Assembly (NCBI GenBank): GCA_964564735.1
Contig: CAZMCH010000022.1
Span: forward strand, 1 to 50,693
Direction: 5' to 3'
DNA from: CAZMCH01 sp964564735
GTDB taxonomy: Bacteria; Poribacteria; DTPJ01
Length of the DNA stretch: 50,693 nt
This document shows, piece after piece, positions 43,469-50,693 of the stretch (the first letter of the stretch is position 1; each line of letters opens with the position of its first letter). The notes below the pieces were generated by a model, which saw nothing but the letters and a program-made list of their open reading frames with translations, was not told where the DNA came from and did no database searches. The translations under genes were made by a program, and so were the position numbers.

Positions 43469-44293
43469 ATGAATAATATATCACTTTTTAGCCAAAGCCT
43501 TTTCGCATTATCACTCAAAGAAGCAATAGACACAACTATTCAAATAGGATTTGATGCTATTGAGCTTGCCTGTATTTCACCACATTTTGACATTGATACA
43601 GCCCTTAATAATCCTGATAATATTGCAGATTATATAAAAAATTCTGGATTAAAAGTATCTGCTTTATCGTTATTTAATAACTTCACTGATCATCAAAACC
43701 TTGATGATGAAATCAACAAAGCAATAACCTATATAAAATTAGCACCATTATTTGAAACAAAGATTATAAAGGTTACGCCCGGAAGTCCGTCATCTATTAA
43801 TGCGACCAAGGAACATTGGAATAACCTTGAGATTGCAATAAAAAGGCTTTTGCCAATAGCGAAAAGTGTCGGCGTAAAACTTGCATTCGAAACTCACATG
43901 AGACAATTAACTGACACTTTAGCAGGCTCAAAAAAATTGCTTGAGATCATAAATTCAGATATTATTGGGCTTACAGTCGATTTTTCAAATTTGTCATTTG
44001 CTAATGAAAACCTGTCAGAAGCAATATATATTCTAAAAGATCGAATATATAACACTCACTTAAAAAACGGGACAATAGATCCTGATGGCAAATGGAATTT
44101 TAAGGCTCTTAATGATGGATTAACTGATTATAAAAAAGTTTTTCCGCTTTTACACGATATTGGATATAATGGCTATTTAACTATTGAATGCCTGAGCTCT
44201 GATGCAAAAACAAAGCCTATTGAAACAGTAAAACATGACCTTGATATTCTTTTAATGCTTAAATCAAAATATTACGATTCCCTAACAAAATAA
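43469..44293 (+). CDS. Sugar phosphate isomerase/epimerase (TIM barrel)
   Basis: A 274-residue AP-endonuclease-2-like TIM barrel. Barrel strands with candidate ligands: GFDAIELACISPHFD near 24, KIIKVTPGSPSS near 96, VKLAFETHMR (Glu) near 135, GLTVDFSNLSF (Asp) near 169, YNTHLKNGTIDPDG (His) near 194 and GYLTIECLSSD (Glu) near 237. This ligand order matches keto-sugar epimerases and inosose isomerases. The frame opens at a TTG (43376), but ATG 43469 starts at the fold. Its ribosome site is poor. It stands alone between the chaperonin and the ABC genes and is one of three such isomerases in the window. Confidence 0.8.
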   Translation: MNNISLFSQSLFALSLKEAIDTTIQIGFDAIELACISPHFDIDTALNNPDNIADYIKNSGLKVSALSLFNNFTDHQNLDDEINKAITYIKLAPLFETKIIKVTPGSPSSINATKEHWNNLEIAIKRLLPIAKSVGVKLAFETHMRQLTDTLAGSKKLLEIINSDIIGLTVDFSNLSFANENLSEAIYILKDRIYNTHLKNGTIDPDGKWNFKALNDGLTDYKKVFPLLHDIGYNGYLTIECLSSDAKTKPIETVKHDLDILLMLKSKYYDSLTK

Positions 44294-44325
44294 AAACCTG
44301 TGTTGGGTTAAGAAGAATTTTAGAC

Positions 44326-44355
44326 TTGACAATAAATAAGCTAAATAGTTAAAAT
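44326..44355 (+). promoter_or_regulatory. Sigma-70-type promoter of the ABC exporter operon
   Basis: A perfect TTGACA (44326-44331) and a TAAAAT (44350-44355, five of six consensus bases) are spaced by 18 bases. The transcript would start about 100 bases ahead of the permease start. Confidence 0.65.
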
Positions 44356-44464
44356 TGTATTAGAAATATTAATTCAATGCTCATACATTGAACATACAAT
44401 TAAGACTAAATAATTTTTAGGAAAATATTAACTATCAAACTTAAGAATTACGGAGGTGAACTAA

Positions 44465-45124
44465 TTGGCTCAATCATCAAAGGGCGAAATCAGAAGCCAG
44501 ATCGAACTCCCATTTTCCGAAGCTATACGAATTAGTTTCCAGAGTTTAAGGATTAGATTTTGGCGATCAATGATTACTACATCAGGGATACTTCTTGGTA
44601 TAGCTTTTTTTGTTGCGGTTTTATCAGGTTCAGAAATAACAAGGGTAATGACAGAACGTCAGGGAAGCCAAGCAATTGTTACTGCAATAGATGATGCACC
44701 AACAGGGACTATCTCATCACAACAAATATGGCTAATTATCATGTCGCTTATAGTTAGTGTTGTTGGTATTGCCAACTCAATGCTTATGGCAGTAACAGAA
44801 AGATTTCGTGAGATAGGGACAATGAAGTGTCTCGGTGCGCTAAACAGATTTGTGGTAGAGCTATTCCTTTTAGAATCAGGCTTTCAGGGATTAACTGGGG
44901 CGGTAATGGGTGCTTTAGTGGGATTTATAAGCATTATGTTGCTCAATCTTAAAGATTATGGTTTAGATGTGTTTCTAGGATTCCCACAATATATACTTCG
45001 TATTCTGATGTATATGGGTATAGCATGTTTGCTTGGAATGATTTTGGCGATTATAGGCGCTGCTGGTCCTGCTTATAGAGCGGCTCAACTTCCACCCGCA
45101 GAAGCCATGAGAGTTGATGTATAA
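44465..45124 (+). CDS. Short FtsX/MacB-type ABC transporter permease
   Basis: A 219-residue permease. An N-terminal membrane segment (TSGILLGIAFFVAVLSG) near 40-56 is followed after only about 30 residues by the FtsX core: IVSVVGIANSMLMAVTERF, then REIGTMKCLGAL, further membrane segments and a RAAQLPPAEAMRVDV tail. The usual large periplasmic domain (about 200 residues) is missing, so it is about half of a MacB/LolC-type permease. The start is TTG 44465, confirmed by a GGAGG eight bases upstream and by the clean family start. It works with the ATPase encoded 10 bases downstream to move a substrate or perform mechanical work at the inner membrane. Confidence 0.82.
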   Translation: MAQSSKGEIRSQIELPFSEAIRISFQSLRIRFWRSMITTSGILLGIAFFVAVLSGSEITRVMTERQGSQAIVTAIDDAPTGTISSQQIWLIIMSLIVSVVGIANSMLMAVTERFREIGTMKCLGALNRFVVELFLLESGFQGLTGAVMGALVGFISIMLLNLKDYGLDVFLGFPQYILRILMYMGIACLLGMILAIIGAAGPAYRAAQLPPAEAMRVDV

Positions 45125-45134
45125 GGAGAACAAA

Positions 45135-45887
45135 ATGGCAGAAGCTTTAATAAAAAATGATGTTGCTGTTAAGACTGTTGGTGTAATTAAAGAATACCAA
45201 ATGGGAGGAACAATACTACGCGCTCTAAAAGGTATCGATGTTGAAATTAAACGAGGGGAGTATATTTCAATAATGGGTCCATCTGGATCAGGAAAAAGCA
45301 CTCTTTTTAATATGATCGGGGCGTTAGACAGACCATCTGGCGGAGCAGTTTATATTGATGATGTGAATCTCCTTGAATTAAGTCCTTCAGAAATTGCATG
45401 GCTTAGATGCTGGAAGATTGGATATATATTTCAAACATTTAATCTAATACCTGTTATGACCGCACTTGAGAATGTTACTTTACCTATGATATTTGCGGGA
45501 CTAAGCGCAAGTGAGAGAAAAGAAAAAGGAATGGCATTACTGGCAAAAGTTGGATTAGACCAAAGAGCAGACCATAAACCTAACGAGCTTTCAGGGGGAC
45601 AACAACAGAGAGTTGCAATCGCAAGATCGCTGGCAAACGGACCTTCTATTATCCTTGCTGATGAACCTACTGGAAACCTCGATCTTAGGACAGGACGAGA
45701 CATTATAAATATCTTGCGTGGAATGAACAAAGATGAAAATGTTACAATTATATCCGCCACTCATGATCTAAAAATGCTTGATGCCTCGGATAGAGTTATA
45801 TATATTCGTGATGGCTTGGTTGAACAAATTAAAAATAGAGCAGACCTACAGCTTGAAATCGGAACGATTGAGGGAGAGCAGGAATAG
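45135..45887 (+). CDS. ABC transporter ATP-binding protein (LolD/MacB-type)
   Basis: A 250-residue ATPase with Walker A GPSGSGKST, Q-loop (YIFQTFNLIPVMTA), signature LSGGQQQR, Walker B IILADEPTGNLD and the switch His in SATHDLKML. It belongs to the lipoprotein-releasing/macrolide-export (LolD/MacB/FtsE-like) branch and energises the short permease upstream. The frame opens at 45114 (TTG), but ATG 45135 follows AAGGAG that begins right at the permease stop. No membrane fusion or outer membrane partner is adjacent. Confidence 0.93.
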   Translation: MAEALIKNDVAVKTVGVIKEYQMGGTILRALKGIDVEIKRGEYISIMGPSGSGKSTLFNMIGALDRPSGGAVYIDDVNLLELSPSEIAWLRCWKIGYIFQTFNLIPVMTALENVTLPMIFAGLSASERKEKGMALLAKVGLDQRADHKPNELSGGQQQRVAIARSLANGPSIILADEPTGNLDLRTGRDIINILRGMNKDENVTIISATHDLKMLDASDRVIYIRDGLVEQIKNRADLQLEIGTIEGEQE

Positions 45888-45933
45888 AGTTTTTCGGAAA
45901 TAGAGAACCAAACTTTTTGTGATTATATTTATG

Positions 45934-45954
45934 GGGCGTATTTTATATACGCCC
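45934..45954 (+). terminator. GC-rich hairpin after the ABC operon
   Basis: GGGCGTAT (45934-45941) pairs with ATACGCCC (45947-45954) across a five-base loop. It lies 47 bases after the ABC stop and 26 bases before the MNT start, so it can be the terminator of the ABC operon or a control site for the toxin-antitoxin pair. Confidence 0.55.
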
Positions 45955-45980
45955 ATATTTATATTGAGAAGGCTCGAATT

Positions 45981-46337
45981 ATGCAAGAAAAAGACATGCA
46001 AGAAATTTATGTTCAATGGATTAGAAATTCAGAACCTCAAAATGATGAAAATCTCTATGAATACTCATGGAAAATTGCTCGTAAAGCGGCTCAACTATTA
46101 CGAGAACGCTATGGGGTAAATAGAATACGTTTGTTTGGTTCATTAGCACATAAAAGCAATTTTCATGTCGGTTCAGACATTGATTTGGCGGTTGAGGGAT
46201 TAAAGCCATCAGATTATTGGGAAGCGTTATCGGCAGTTCTGTTTCTTGATGAAAAAGTATCTATAGAAATACTTGATCGGACAATATGCAGTCCAGAATT
46301 GTGGAAAGTTATAGAACAAGAAGGAATTGATCTATGA
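45981..46337 (+). CDS. mntA: MNT-type nucleotidyltransferase antitoxin (MntA-like)
   Basis: A 118-residue minimal nucleotidyltransferase. The core has GS at 53-54 (RLFGSLAHKS) and the catalytic DxD at Asp66-Asp68 (GSDIDLAV), with a third acidic residue near Glu95 (VSIEILD). Proteins of this type block their HEPN partner by adding AMP residues. The N-terminal 40 residues extend the fold. It overlaps the HEPN gene by four bases (ATGA), as in known MntA/HepT operons. GAGAAGG lies upstream. Confidence 0.88.
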   Translation: MQEKDMQEIYVQWIRNSEPQNDENLYEYSWKIARKAAQLLRERYGVNRIRLFGSLAHKSNFHVGSDIDLAVEGLKPSDYWEALSAVLFLDEKVSIEILDRTICSPELWKVIEQEGIDL

Positions 46338-46816
46338 ATGAAAGGCTTTTATATCTCAAGGACAGAATTGAGATAGAATTGCGCAATATAGAAAAATCCG
46401 TTCAGCAATCTCAAAATGCTTGGGATTATGCGAAATTGTTTCCAGGTCACCAAGAACATTATTTTAATTCTGTGGCAATGAATCTTCATAGCTTTTATAA
46501 CAGGGTAGAGCGTATATTTGAGATAATTGCTAGACAGATTGATCTCGAATTTCCATCTGGAGATCGTTGGCACCGAAAATTATTAGATCAAATGGCAAAG
46601 GAAATACCGGGGAAAAGACCTGCGATAATATCCTCGGAAACTTTATCTTTATTGGATAAGTTTTTGGCTTTTAGACATTTAGTTAGAAGTCTTTATGCTT
46701 TTCAATTGGAGCCAGAACGTTTAGGCGCTTTAATGTCATTTTTGGAAGATGCTTTATCATGCATCAAACATGATCTTAATTTTTTCTGTCAATTACTAGA
46801 TAAAGCAATATTTTAG
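46334..46816 (+). CDS. hepT: HEPN-domain (HepT-like) toxin
   Basis: A 160-residue all-helical protein partnered with the MNT gene. The HEPN catalytic region is at 110-125 (FLAFRHLVRSLYAFQLE). HepT toxins carry R-x4-H-x-Y; here the spacing gives Arg114, Ser119 and Tyr121, so the histidine position is Ser while the tyrosine modified by MntA remains. His115 next to Arg114 could substitute. Thus it is a toxin by family and context, but its RNase activity is uncertain. The start overlaps the MNT stop. A ribosome site lies within the MNT gene (AAGGAATTG). Confidence 0.8.
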   Translation: MNERLLYLKDRIEIELRNIEKSVQQSQNAWDYAKLFPGHQEHYFNSVAMNLHSFYNRVERIFEIIARQIDLEFPSGDRWHRKLLDQMAKEIPGKRPAIISSETLSLLDKFLAFRHLVRSLYAFQLEPERLGALMSFLEDALSCIKHDLNFFCQLLDKAIF

Positions 46817-46827
46817 AGGTGAATATC

Positions 46828-47676
46828 ATGAGTATGTTCAAAACTGGATTATTGATGGCTCTTTTGACAATATTATTAATCCTTGTCGGAGGGGCTATTG
46901 GTGGACAAAATGGTGTAATAATAGCATTTATTTTTGCAGGCGTGATGAATTTTAGTTCTTATTGGTTCAGCGATAAGATTGTTCTTGCCATGTATCGCGC
47001 TCAGGAAATAGACCCAAATGAAGCATCTGAATTATATAATATGGTAAAACAACTTTCACAAAAAGCAAATCTACCAATACCAAGAGTCTATATTGTCCCA
47101 ATAGATGTTCCTAACGCATTTGCAACAGGGCGAAATCCCAAACATGCGGTTGTTGCAGTTACAATGGGTATGTTGAATAGCCTACCAATGAGTGAAATAG
47201 AAGGAGTTTTGGGACATGAATTAGCGCATATAAAAAATAGAGATACCTTATTAAGCACAGTCTCTGCAACAATGGCTGGTGCAATTACTATGCTTGCAAA
47301 TATGGCAAGATGGTCAGCAATATTCGGAGGATTTCGAGGTGGAGATGATGAGGATGGTGGAGGAGTATTTGGGCTAATCTTCCTTGCGATCCTTGCCCCA
47401 ATTGCCGCTTTATTACTTCAACTTGCAATCTCCAGATCGCGTGAATATAAAGCAGATCGTGATGGCGCCATAATATCAGGAAAACCAATTGCGCTGGCTG
47501 ACGCCCTTAGAAAGATGGATGCTATCGCACATAGAAGACCATTGGCTATTGGTAGTCCATCAGTATCAAATATGTTTATAGTTAATCCATTCAAGGGTTC
47601 AGGTATATCTGCAATACTTAGCACTCATCCACCTATCGAAAAACGAATTGCACGCCTTGAACAGATGGCAAGATAA
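46828..47676 (+). CDS. htpX: HtpX-family membrane zinc metalloprotease
   Basis: A 282-residue membrane protease of normal HtpX length. Two N-terminal membrane segments (5-24, 30-48), the catalytic HELAH at 130-134, two more membrane segments (about 147-168 and 182-203) split by a Gly/Asp-rich loop, and the third zinc ligand Glu206 in SREYKADR. It degrades damaged membrane proteins, with its active site on the cytosolic side. An in-frame GTG at 46819 exists, but ATG 46828 (MSMFKTG) has AGAGGTG upstream. It is 11 bases after the HEPN toxin, so it may be read from the same transcript. Confidence 0.93.
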   Translation: MSMFKTGLLMALLTILLILVGGAIGGQNGVIIAFIFAGVMNFSSYWFSDKIVLAMYRAQEIDPNEASELYNMVKQLSQKANLPIPRVYIVPIDVPNAFATGRNPKHAVVAVTMGMLNSLPMSEIEGVLGHELAHIKNRDTLLSTVSATMAGAITMLANMARWSAIFGGFRGGDDEDGGGVFGLIFLAILAPIAALLLQLAISRSREYKADRDGAIISGKPIALADALRKMDAIAHRRPLAIGSPSVSNMFIVNPFKGSGISAILSTHPPIEKRIARLEQMAR

Positions 47677-47808
47677 TTTTTGGTATTTTTATCTACTCTC
47701 AAAAGCTTATTGATAAGTTACTACAATCTGCTATATATTGAGTGATATCTTTTATTCGAGACTATATTAGTCTAGTGGGTAATCAATCGAGGTTATTTTT
47801 TTAACACC

Positions 47809-47946
47809 TTAACCCAAGGTCTTGAGGCATGTTGACCATATAAAGCCGGCATTGCCATTTGCTCCATACAGGCTACTTGTAGCTAAAATGCCAAAAGCTA
47901 AAGTTTGTTCTGCATTTGTATCTGCTATTATAATCATAACTGCCAT
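47809..47946 (-). CDS. Candidate 45-residue small protein
   Basis: ATG 47946 is preceded by AAGGAG at nine bases. The frame runs 45 codons. The product is hydrophobic at the N-terminus (MAVMIIIADTN) with a Gly/Asn-rich, Cys-containing C-terminal half (SSLYGANGNAGFIWSTC). It has no recognised family. The ribosome site is as good as those of real genes here, so it may be expressed. The leader-plus-Gly-rich-core layout loosely recalls peptide precursors, but no modifying enzyme is nearby. Confidence 0.4.
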   Translation of the reverse strand: MAVMIIIADTNAEQTLAFGILATSSLYGANGNAGFIWSTCLKTLG

Positions 47947-48074
47947 CTGTTATATCTCCTTTCTCTTTTGTTGTTATTAAATACAAAAGGATTATATCAT
48001 CAGATGGCTTTTTTCTTGCCAACCAAATTGATACAGTCTCCTAAGAATGAAATATTGTTGACAAAATAATTTAT

Positions 48075-48209
48075 ATGCATTATAATAGATTAAGAAAAGC
48101 AGTTCAGGCAATAATATAGAAAATTGGTTGTGAAACTGGCAACTTTGCAGATCAGAAATATCTTACCGAATTTTCCTCTTTTGCATCACCAAATCATCTA
48201 TCTCTTTGA
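48075..48209 (+). pseudogene. AraC-family HTH remnant
   Basis: Read from 48075, the frame gives YNRLRKAVQAII, a stop (TAG at 48117), then KIGCETGNFADQKYLTEFSS and another stop at 48207. The pattern RL..A...I..IG.E.GF.DQ.Y...F matches the second HTH of AraC-type regulators, where the usual GFxDQSYF is GNFADQKYL. Only about 45 codons survive, with an internal stop, so it is a decayed fragment. Confidence 0.5.
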
Positions 48210-48312
48210 AAGCCTGCTCAAGCTGTGGCTATCTTTTTTAATATATTTCATTAAAATATTTACAACAGTTTATAGCTCAAACTTCGTCTATAAGACGGGA
48301 TAAGGATATCAA

Positions 48313-48522
48313 TTGGCTCATGTTAAAGTAGATAAGAACATGCCTATTGAGAAAGCACTCCGCAAATTCAAGTCAATTTGCAATAAAGAAGGAATTATTG
48401 ATGAGGTAAGGAAACGGCGTGCTTATGAAAAACCAAGCTCAAAAAAACGTAAGACCAATCGCAAAGGTGATAGTAGCCAAAAGCGACAAGCAAAAGGGAG
48501 GACGAATACACGAAATAGATGA
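48313..48522 (+). CDS. rpsU: Small ribosomal subunit protein bS21
   Basis: A 69-residue basic protein with the bS21 pattern: VKVDKNMPIEKALRKFKS, NKEGIIDEVRKRRAYEKPS, then a Lys/Arg-rich tail. It binds near the 3' end of 16S rRNA. It starts at TTG 48313, behind TAAGGA; no ATG fits the family start. A small CGTCT/AGACG hairpin just upstream (48286-48298) could influence its translation. It precedes the RRM gene by 64 bases. Confidence 0.9.
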   Translation: MAHVKVDKNMPIEKALRKFKSICNKEGIIDEVRKRRAYEKPSSKKRKTNRKGDSSQKRQAKGRTNTRNR

Positions 48523-48586
48523 CATTATTGGTTTGTTAGATGATATGTGAAATGTTCTAAAATGTATTCAAGAGAGGTAAATTTTA

Positions 48587-48913
48587 ATGGGGAAAAAACT
48601 TTATATTGGCAATCTGAGTTTTAATATAAGTGAAGAAGAATTGGAAGAAGCCTTCTCTCAATTTGGCGAGATCGTTTCTACTGCTATTATCAAAGATTCT
48701 GTATCTGGTCGTTCAAAAGGTTTTGGGTTTATTGAGTATGCTCAAGAAGATAGCGCGAAATCTGCAGTTGAGGGAATGAACGGCAAGGAACTTGACGGGC
48801 GCACACTCAAGGTTGATGAAGCCAGAGAGCAAAGAGATCAAAGACCACAAAGAAGACCTAGAAGCAATAATTATGGTGGCGGTGGCGGCGGTGGACGTCG
48901 AGAGCGCTACTAA
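48587..48913 (+). CDS. RRM-domain RNA-binding protein
   Basis: A 108-residue single RRM protein of the type common in cyanobacteria and other bacteria. RNP2 is KLYIGNLSF at 4-12 and RNP1 KGFGFIEY at 44-51, followed by a basic, glycine-rich tail (RSNNYGGGGGGGRRERY). It binds single-stranded RNA and often acts in cold response. A GAGG lies upstream. It may share a transcript with rpsU. The poly-Gly tail is of low complexity. Confidence 0.9.
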   Translation: MGKKLYIGNLSFNISEEELEEAFSQFGEIVSTAIIKDSVSGRSKGFGFIEYAQEDSAKSAVEGMNGKELDGRTLKVDEAREQRDQRPQRRPRSNNYGGGGGGGRRERY

Positions 48914-48927
48914 GATCAAAAATATTT

Positions 48928-48977
48928 AGATTCAAGATTAAAGATCAGAAATATTTTCAGTCTTCAATCTTGAATCT
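48928..48977. terminator. Inverted repeat between convergent genes (bidirectional terminator candidate)
   Basis: AGATTCAAGATT (48928-48939) is exactly complementary to AATCTTGAATCT (48966-48977), with a 26-base loop. It lies between the ends of the RRM gene and the minus-strand proS gene, which is where a shared terminator is expected. The stem is AT-rich and the loop is long, so strength is uncertain. Confidence 0.5.
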
Positions 48978-48986
48978 TCAATCTAA

Positions 48987-50435
48987 TTAATAAGCCTTAG
49001 CAAAATAGGCTTTATACTTGCCTTTCTCATTACAGAAAATACAATCTCCAGTTGGTTCTGATCCATCAAATGGGATGCATCTTATCGTTGCAGAGGTTTT
49101 TCCCTGTATTGCGTCTTCACATTCTCCTGATCCACACCAGTTTGCACGTATGAATCCTCTGCCTTCCTTCATTATTGTTTCAAATTCTTCAAAGCTATTA
49201 ACTTCATAAGTGTTGCTATCTCTGAAATCCCTTGCTCTTTGTAAAAGCGACGATTGTATATCTGCAAGAGTCTTTTCTATCATACCTTTTAGCTCCATTT
49301 CCTTAACAATTAGCTTTTCCCTGGAGTCTCTACGAACCATAACAACTTGCTCATTTTTTATATCTCTGGGACCGACTTCAATTCTTATTGGAACGCCCTT
49401 CATCTCCCATTCGTTATATTTCCAACCGGGGGTGTATTCGTCCCTTATATCTGCCTCTACTCTAACGGTATCCGATAGACTACTTATAAGCTGTGATACT
49501 TTTTCAAGTATTTCGCCTCTACTTTTATCAAATATAATCGGCACGATTATTGCCTGAATCGGCGCAATTTTTGGCGGGAAGATGAGCCCAGCATTATCAC
49601 CATGAGTCATAACGACACCTCCGATAAGTCTTGTTGTAACCCCCCATGATGTCTGCCAGACATACTGCTGTTGCTGATTCTGATCCAAATATTTTATATC
49701 AAAGACCTTTGCAAAATGCTGACCGAGATTGTGAGATGTGCCAGCTTGAAGCGCCCATCCGTTTGACATCAATGCTTCTACTGTGTATGTATGAAGTGCA
49801 CCAGGGAACTTTTGTTCCTCACTTTTGCGACCCACAATTACAGGTATAGCGAGAAAATCTTCGCATAATTCCTTATATACACCAAGCATTTTTAATGCTT
49901 CCTCTTCGCATTCTTCTGCAGTAGCATGAGCAGTGTGTCCCTCTTGCCATAGAAATTCTCTTGTCCTTAGAAAAAGCCGTGTAACTTTCTCCCATCTAAC
50001 AACGTTAGCCCATTGATTTATGAGCATTGGCAAGTCTCGCCATGATTGAATCCATTCGGCATAAGTGGCACAGATGATCGCTTCTGATGTCGGTCTGATA
50101 GCTATACGTTCTTCAAGTTTCTCATCTCCGCCATGAGTAACCCATGCAACCTCTGGTGCAAACCCCTCAATATGGTCTGCTTCTTTTTGTAAAAGGCTTT
50201 CTGGGACGAACAATGGAAAATATGCGTTCTTATGTCCTGTCGCTTTTATCATCTTATCAAGACTGTTCTTTATATTTTCCCAAAGCTCGTATCCATAGGG
50301 TTTAATAACCATACAACCCTTTATTGATGAATAGTCCGCCAAATCAGCTTTCCTGACAACATCAGTATACCATCTGGAAAAATCTTCGTCCTTATTTGTA
50401 ATTTCTTGAACAAAATCCTCGCCTTTTTTCGCCAT
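48987..50435 (-). CDS. proS: Prolyl-tRNA synthetase, archaeal/eukaryote-type
   Basis: A 482-residue class II synthetase. Motif 2 is FLRTREFLWQEGHTAH near 153-168, motif 1 lies around FPLFVPESLL, and motif 3 near GGVVMTHGDNAGLIFPP. It lacks the insertion domain of bacterial ProS and has the C-terminal Cys-containing domain (NWCGSGECEDAI and GDCIFCNEKGKY) and an AKAY end, as in the archaeal/eukaryote-like form also found in many bacteria. It charges tRNA(Pro). The ATG at 50435 is preceded by AGAGG. It stands alone, convergent with the RRM gene. Confidence 0.95.
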   Translation of the reverse strand: MAKKGEDFVQEITNKDEDFSRWYTDVVRKADLADYSSIKGCMVIKPYGYELWENIKNSLDKMIKATGHKNAYFPLFVPESLLQKEADHIEGFAPEVAWVTHGGDEKLEERIAIRPTSEAIICATYAEWIQSWRDLPMLINQWANVVRWEKVTRLFLRTREFLWQEGHTAHATAEECEEEALKMLGVYKELCEDFLAIPVIVGRKSEEQKFPGALHTYTVEALMSNGWALQAGTSHNLGQHFAKVFDIKYLDQNQQQQYVWQTSWGVTTRLIGGVVMTHGDNAGLIFPPKIAPIQAIIVPIIFDKSRGEILEKVSQLISSLSDTVRVEADIRDEYTPGWKYNEWEMKGVPIRIEVGPRDIKNEQVVMVRRDSREKLIVKEMELKGMIEKTLADIQSSLLQRARDFRDSNTYEVNSFEEFETIMKEGRGFIRANWCGSGECEDAIQGKTSATIRCIPFDGSEPTGDCIFCNEKGKYKAYFAKAY

Positions 50436-50466
50436 TTTTTCCTCTCTATTAACCTCTGGTTAATAA

Positions 50467-50693
50467 CTATATTTCTTTTAACAACCCTTTTATGAACCTT
50501 ACATCAACACGTGCAAGATCAATGACTGTCTCAATAGGCACTCCGCTATATTCGCTATGGAAACTTACAGGTCCATCAAATCCCAATGCTTTTAATGTCT
50601 TTAATGTCGTTCTCCAGTCAACAAAACCATCTCCCATGTGAACAACACGTCCACCACCATCACCTGGGCGACGCATAAGGTCTTTAAATGCCA
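50467..50693 (-). CDS. Sugar phosphate isomerase/epimerase (C-terminal part only)
   Basis: The last 75 residues of a TIM-barrel isomerase; the gene continues beyond the right edge. Visible are VVHMGDGFVDWRTTLKTL, FDGPVSFHSEYSG (last barrel strand with its Glu) and a basic C-terminal helix. The open frame reads in from the edge without an internal start, so the apparent ATG at 50676 is not the true start. It belongs to the same superfamily as the genes at 31027 and 43469. Stop is 31 bases before proS. Confidence 0.8.
   Translation of the reverse strand, partial: AFKDLMRRPGDGGGRVVHMGDGFVDWRTTLKTLKALGFDGPVSFHSEYSGVPIETVIDLARVDVRFIKGLLKEI

Larger units (their letters stand above)
47677..48312. 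other. Intergenic region with gene remnants
   Basis: A 636-base gap, the longest in the window. It contains a small minus-strand ORF with a ribosome site (47809-47946), an AraC-like HTH remnant (48075-48209) and a short AGACTA/TAGTCT hairpin near 47759-47773. The promoter for rpsU should lie at its right end. No RNA gene is recognised. Confidence 0.5.

Noticed and set aside
1..50693. CRISPR array, tRNA or rRNA genes
   Set aside because: No regularly spaced repeats and no cloverleaf or rRNA-like stretches were found by reading; small RNA genes could still be missed.

Overview
The window is a 50.7 kb stretch of an AT-rich bacterial chromosome, dense in protein genes, with no rRNA, tRNA or CRISPR array that I can see. 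The gene mix suggests a deep-branching heterotroph of the Candidatus Poribacteria kind. That mix includes URO-D/corrinoid-type proteins, RraA-like proteins, many Gfo/Idh/MocA oxidoreductases, TIM-barrel sugar isomerases, formylglycine-generating-enzyme (FGE) domains, a ceramidase-family gene, PEGA/caspase proteins, a glycyl radical enzyme and secreted C-terminal Ig-like or dockerin modules. The phylum is inferred from gene content only; related FCB/PVC-type candidate phyla remain possible. Most starts have a clear AGGAGG-type ribosome binding site, and several confident genes start with TTG or GTG.

Layout. 1-8.2 kb (mostly minus strand): a small-molecule catabolic run (amidohydrolase, URO-D protein, RraA-like, GNAT, Gfo/Idh/MocA), then a secreted metallopeptidase with a dockerin and an FGE-domain protein. 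8.4-12.8 kb (plus): an oxidoreductase, a secreted caspase-PEGA protein and a TolB-type lipoprotein. 12.8-19.4 kb (minus): sugar kinase, aldo/keto reductase, nitrilase-family enzyme, an internally deleted ceramidase and an FGE-sialidase-MORN fusion. 19.8-21.6 kb (plus): a compact HATPase / STAS-like / PIN-nuclease operon. 21.9-25.8 kb (minus): envelope genes (ELM1-type, LpxL-type) and an M28 peptidase whose 5' end carries a repeat element. 26-33 kb: HU, a secreted protein, GH38 mannosidase, isomerase, ftsY. 33.3-37.8 kb: a glycyl radical enzyme whose last 76 bases are exactly duplicated 785 bases downstream, bracketing a small nuclease-like/DUF2283 pair, followed at once by a ThaI-like restriction-modification pair. 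37.9-43.2 kb: two exported proteins, a gene of unknown function, queH, a SelA homologue lacking the cofactor lysine, and a GroEL homologue lacking the catalytic aspartate 87. 43.5-48.9 kb: isomerase, ABC exporter pair, MNT/HEPN toxin-antitoxin pair, htpX, rpsU and an RRM protein. 49-50.7 kb (minus): an archaeal/eukaryote-type proS and part of another isomerase.

How it fits together. The catabolic enzymes and extracellular hydrolases suggest a scavenger of glycans, glycosylated or methylated compounds and peptides. Four small conflict-type modules are scattered among housekeeping genes: HATPase/STAS/PIN, nuclease-like/DUF2283, ThaI-type R-M and MNT/HEPN. The most unusual signals are the direct repeats that rebuild the end of the glycyl radical enzyme gene, the three-gene partner-switch-like PIN operon, and neighbouring SelA and GroEL homologues that have each lost a defining catalytic residue.
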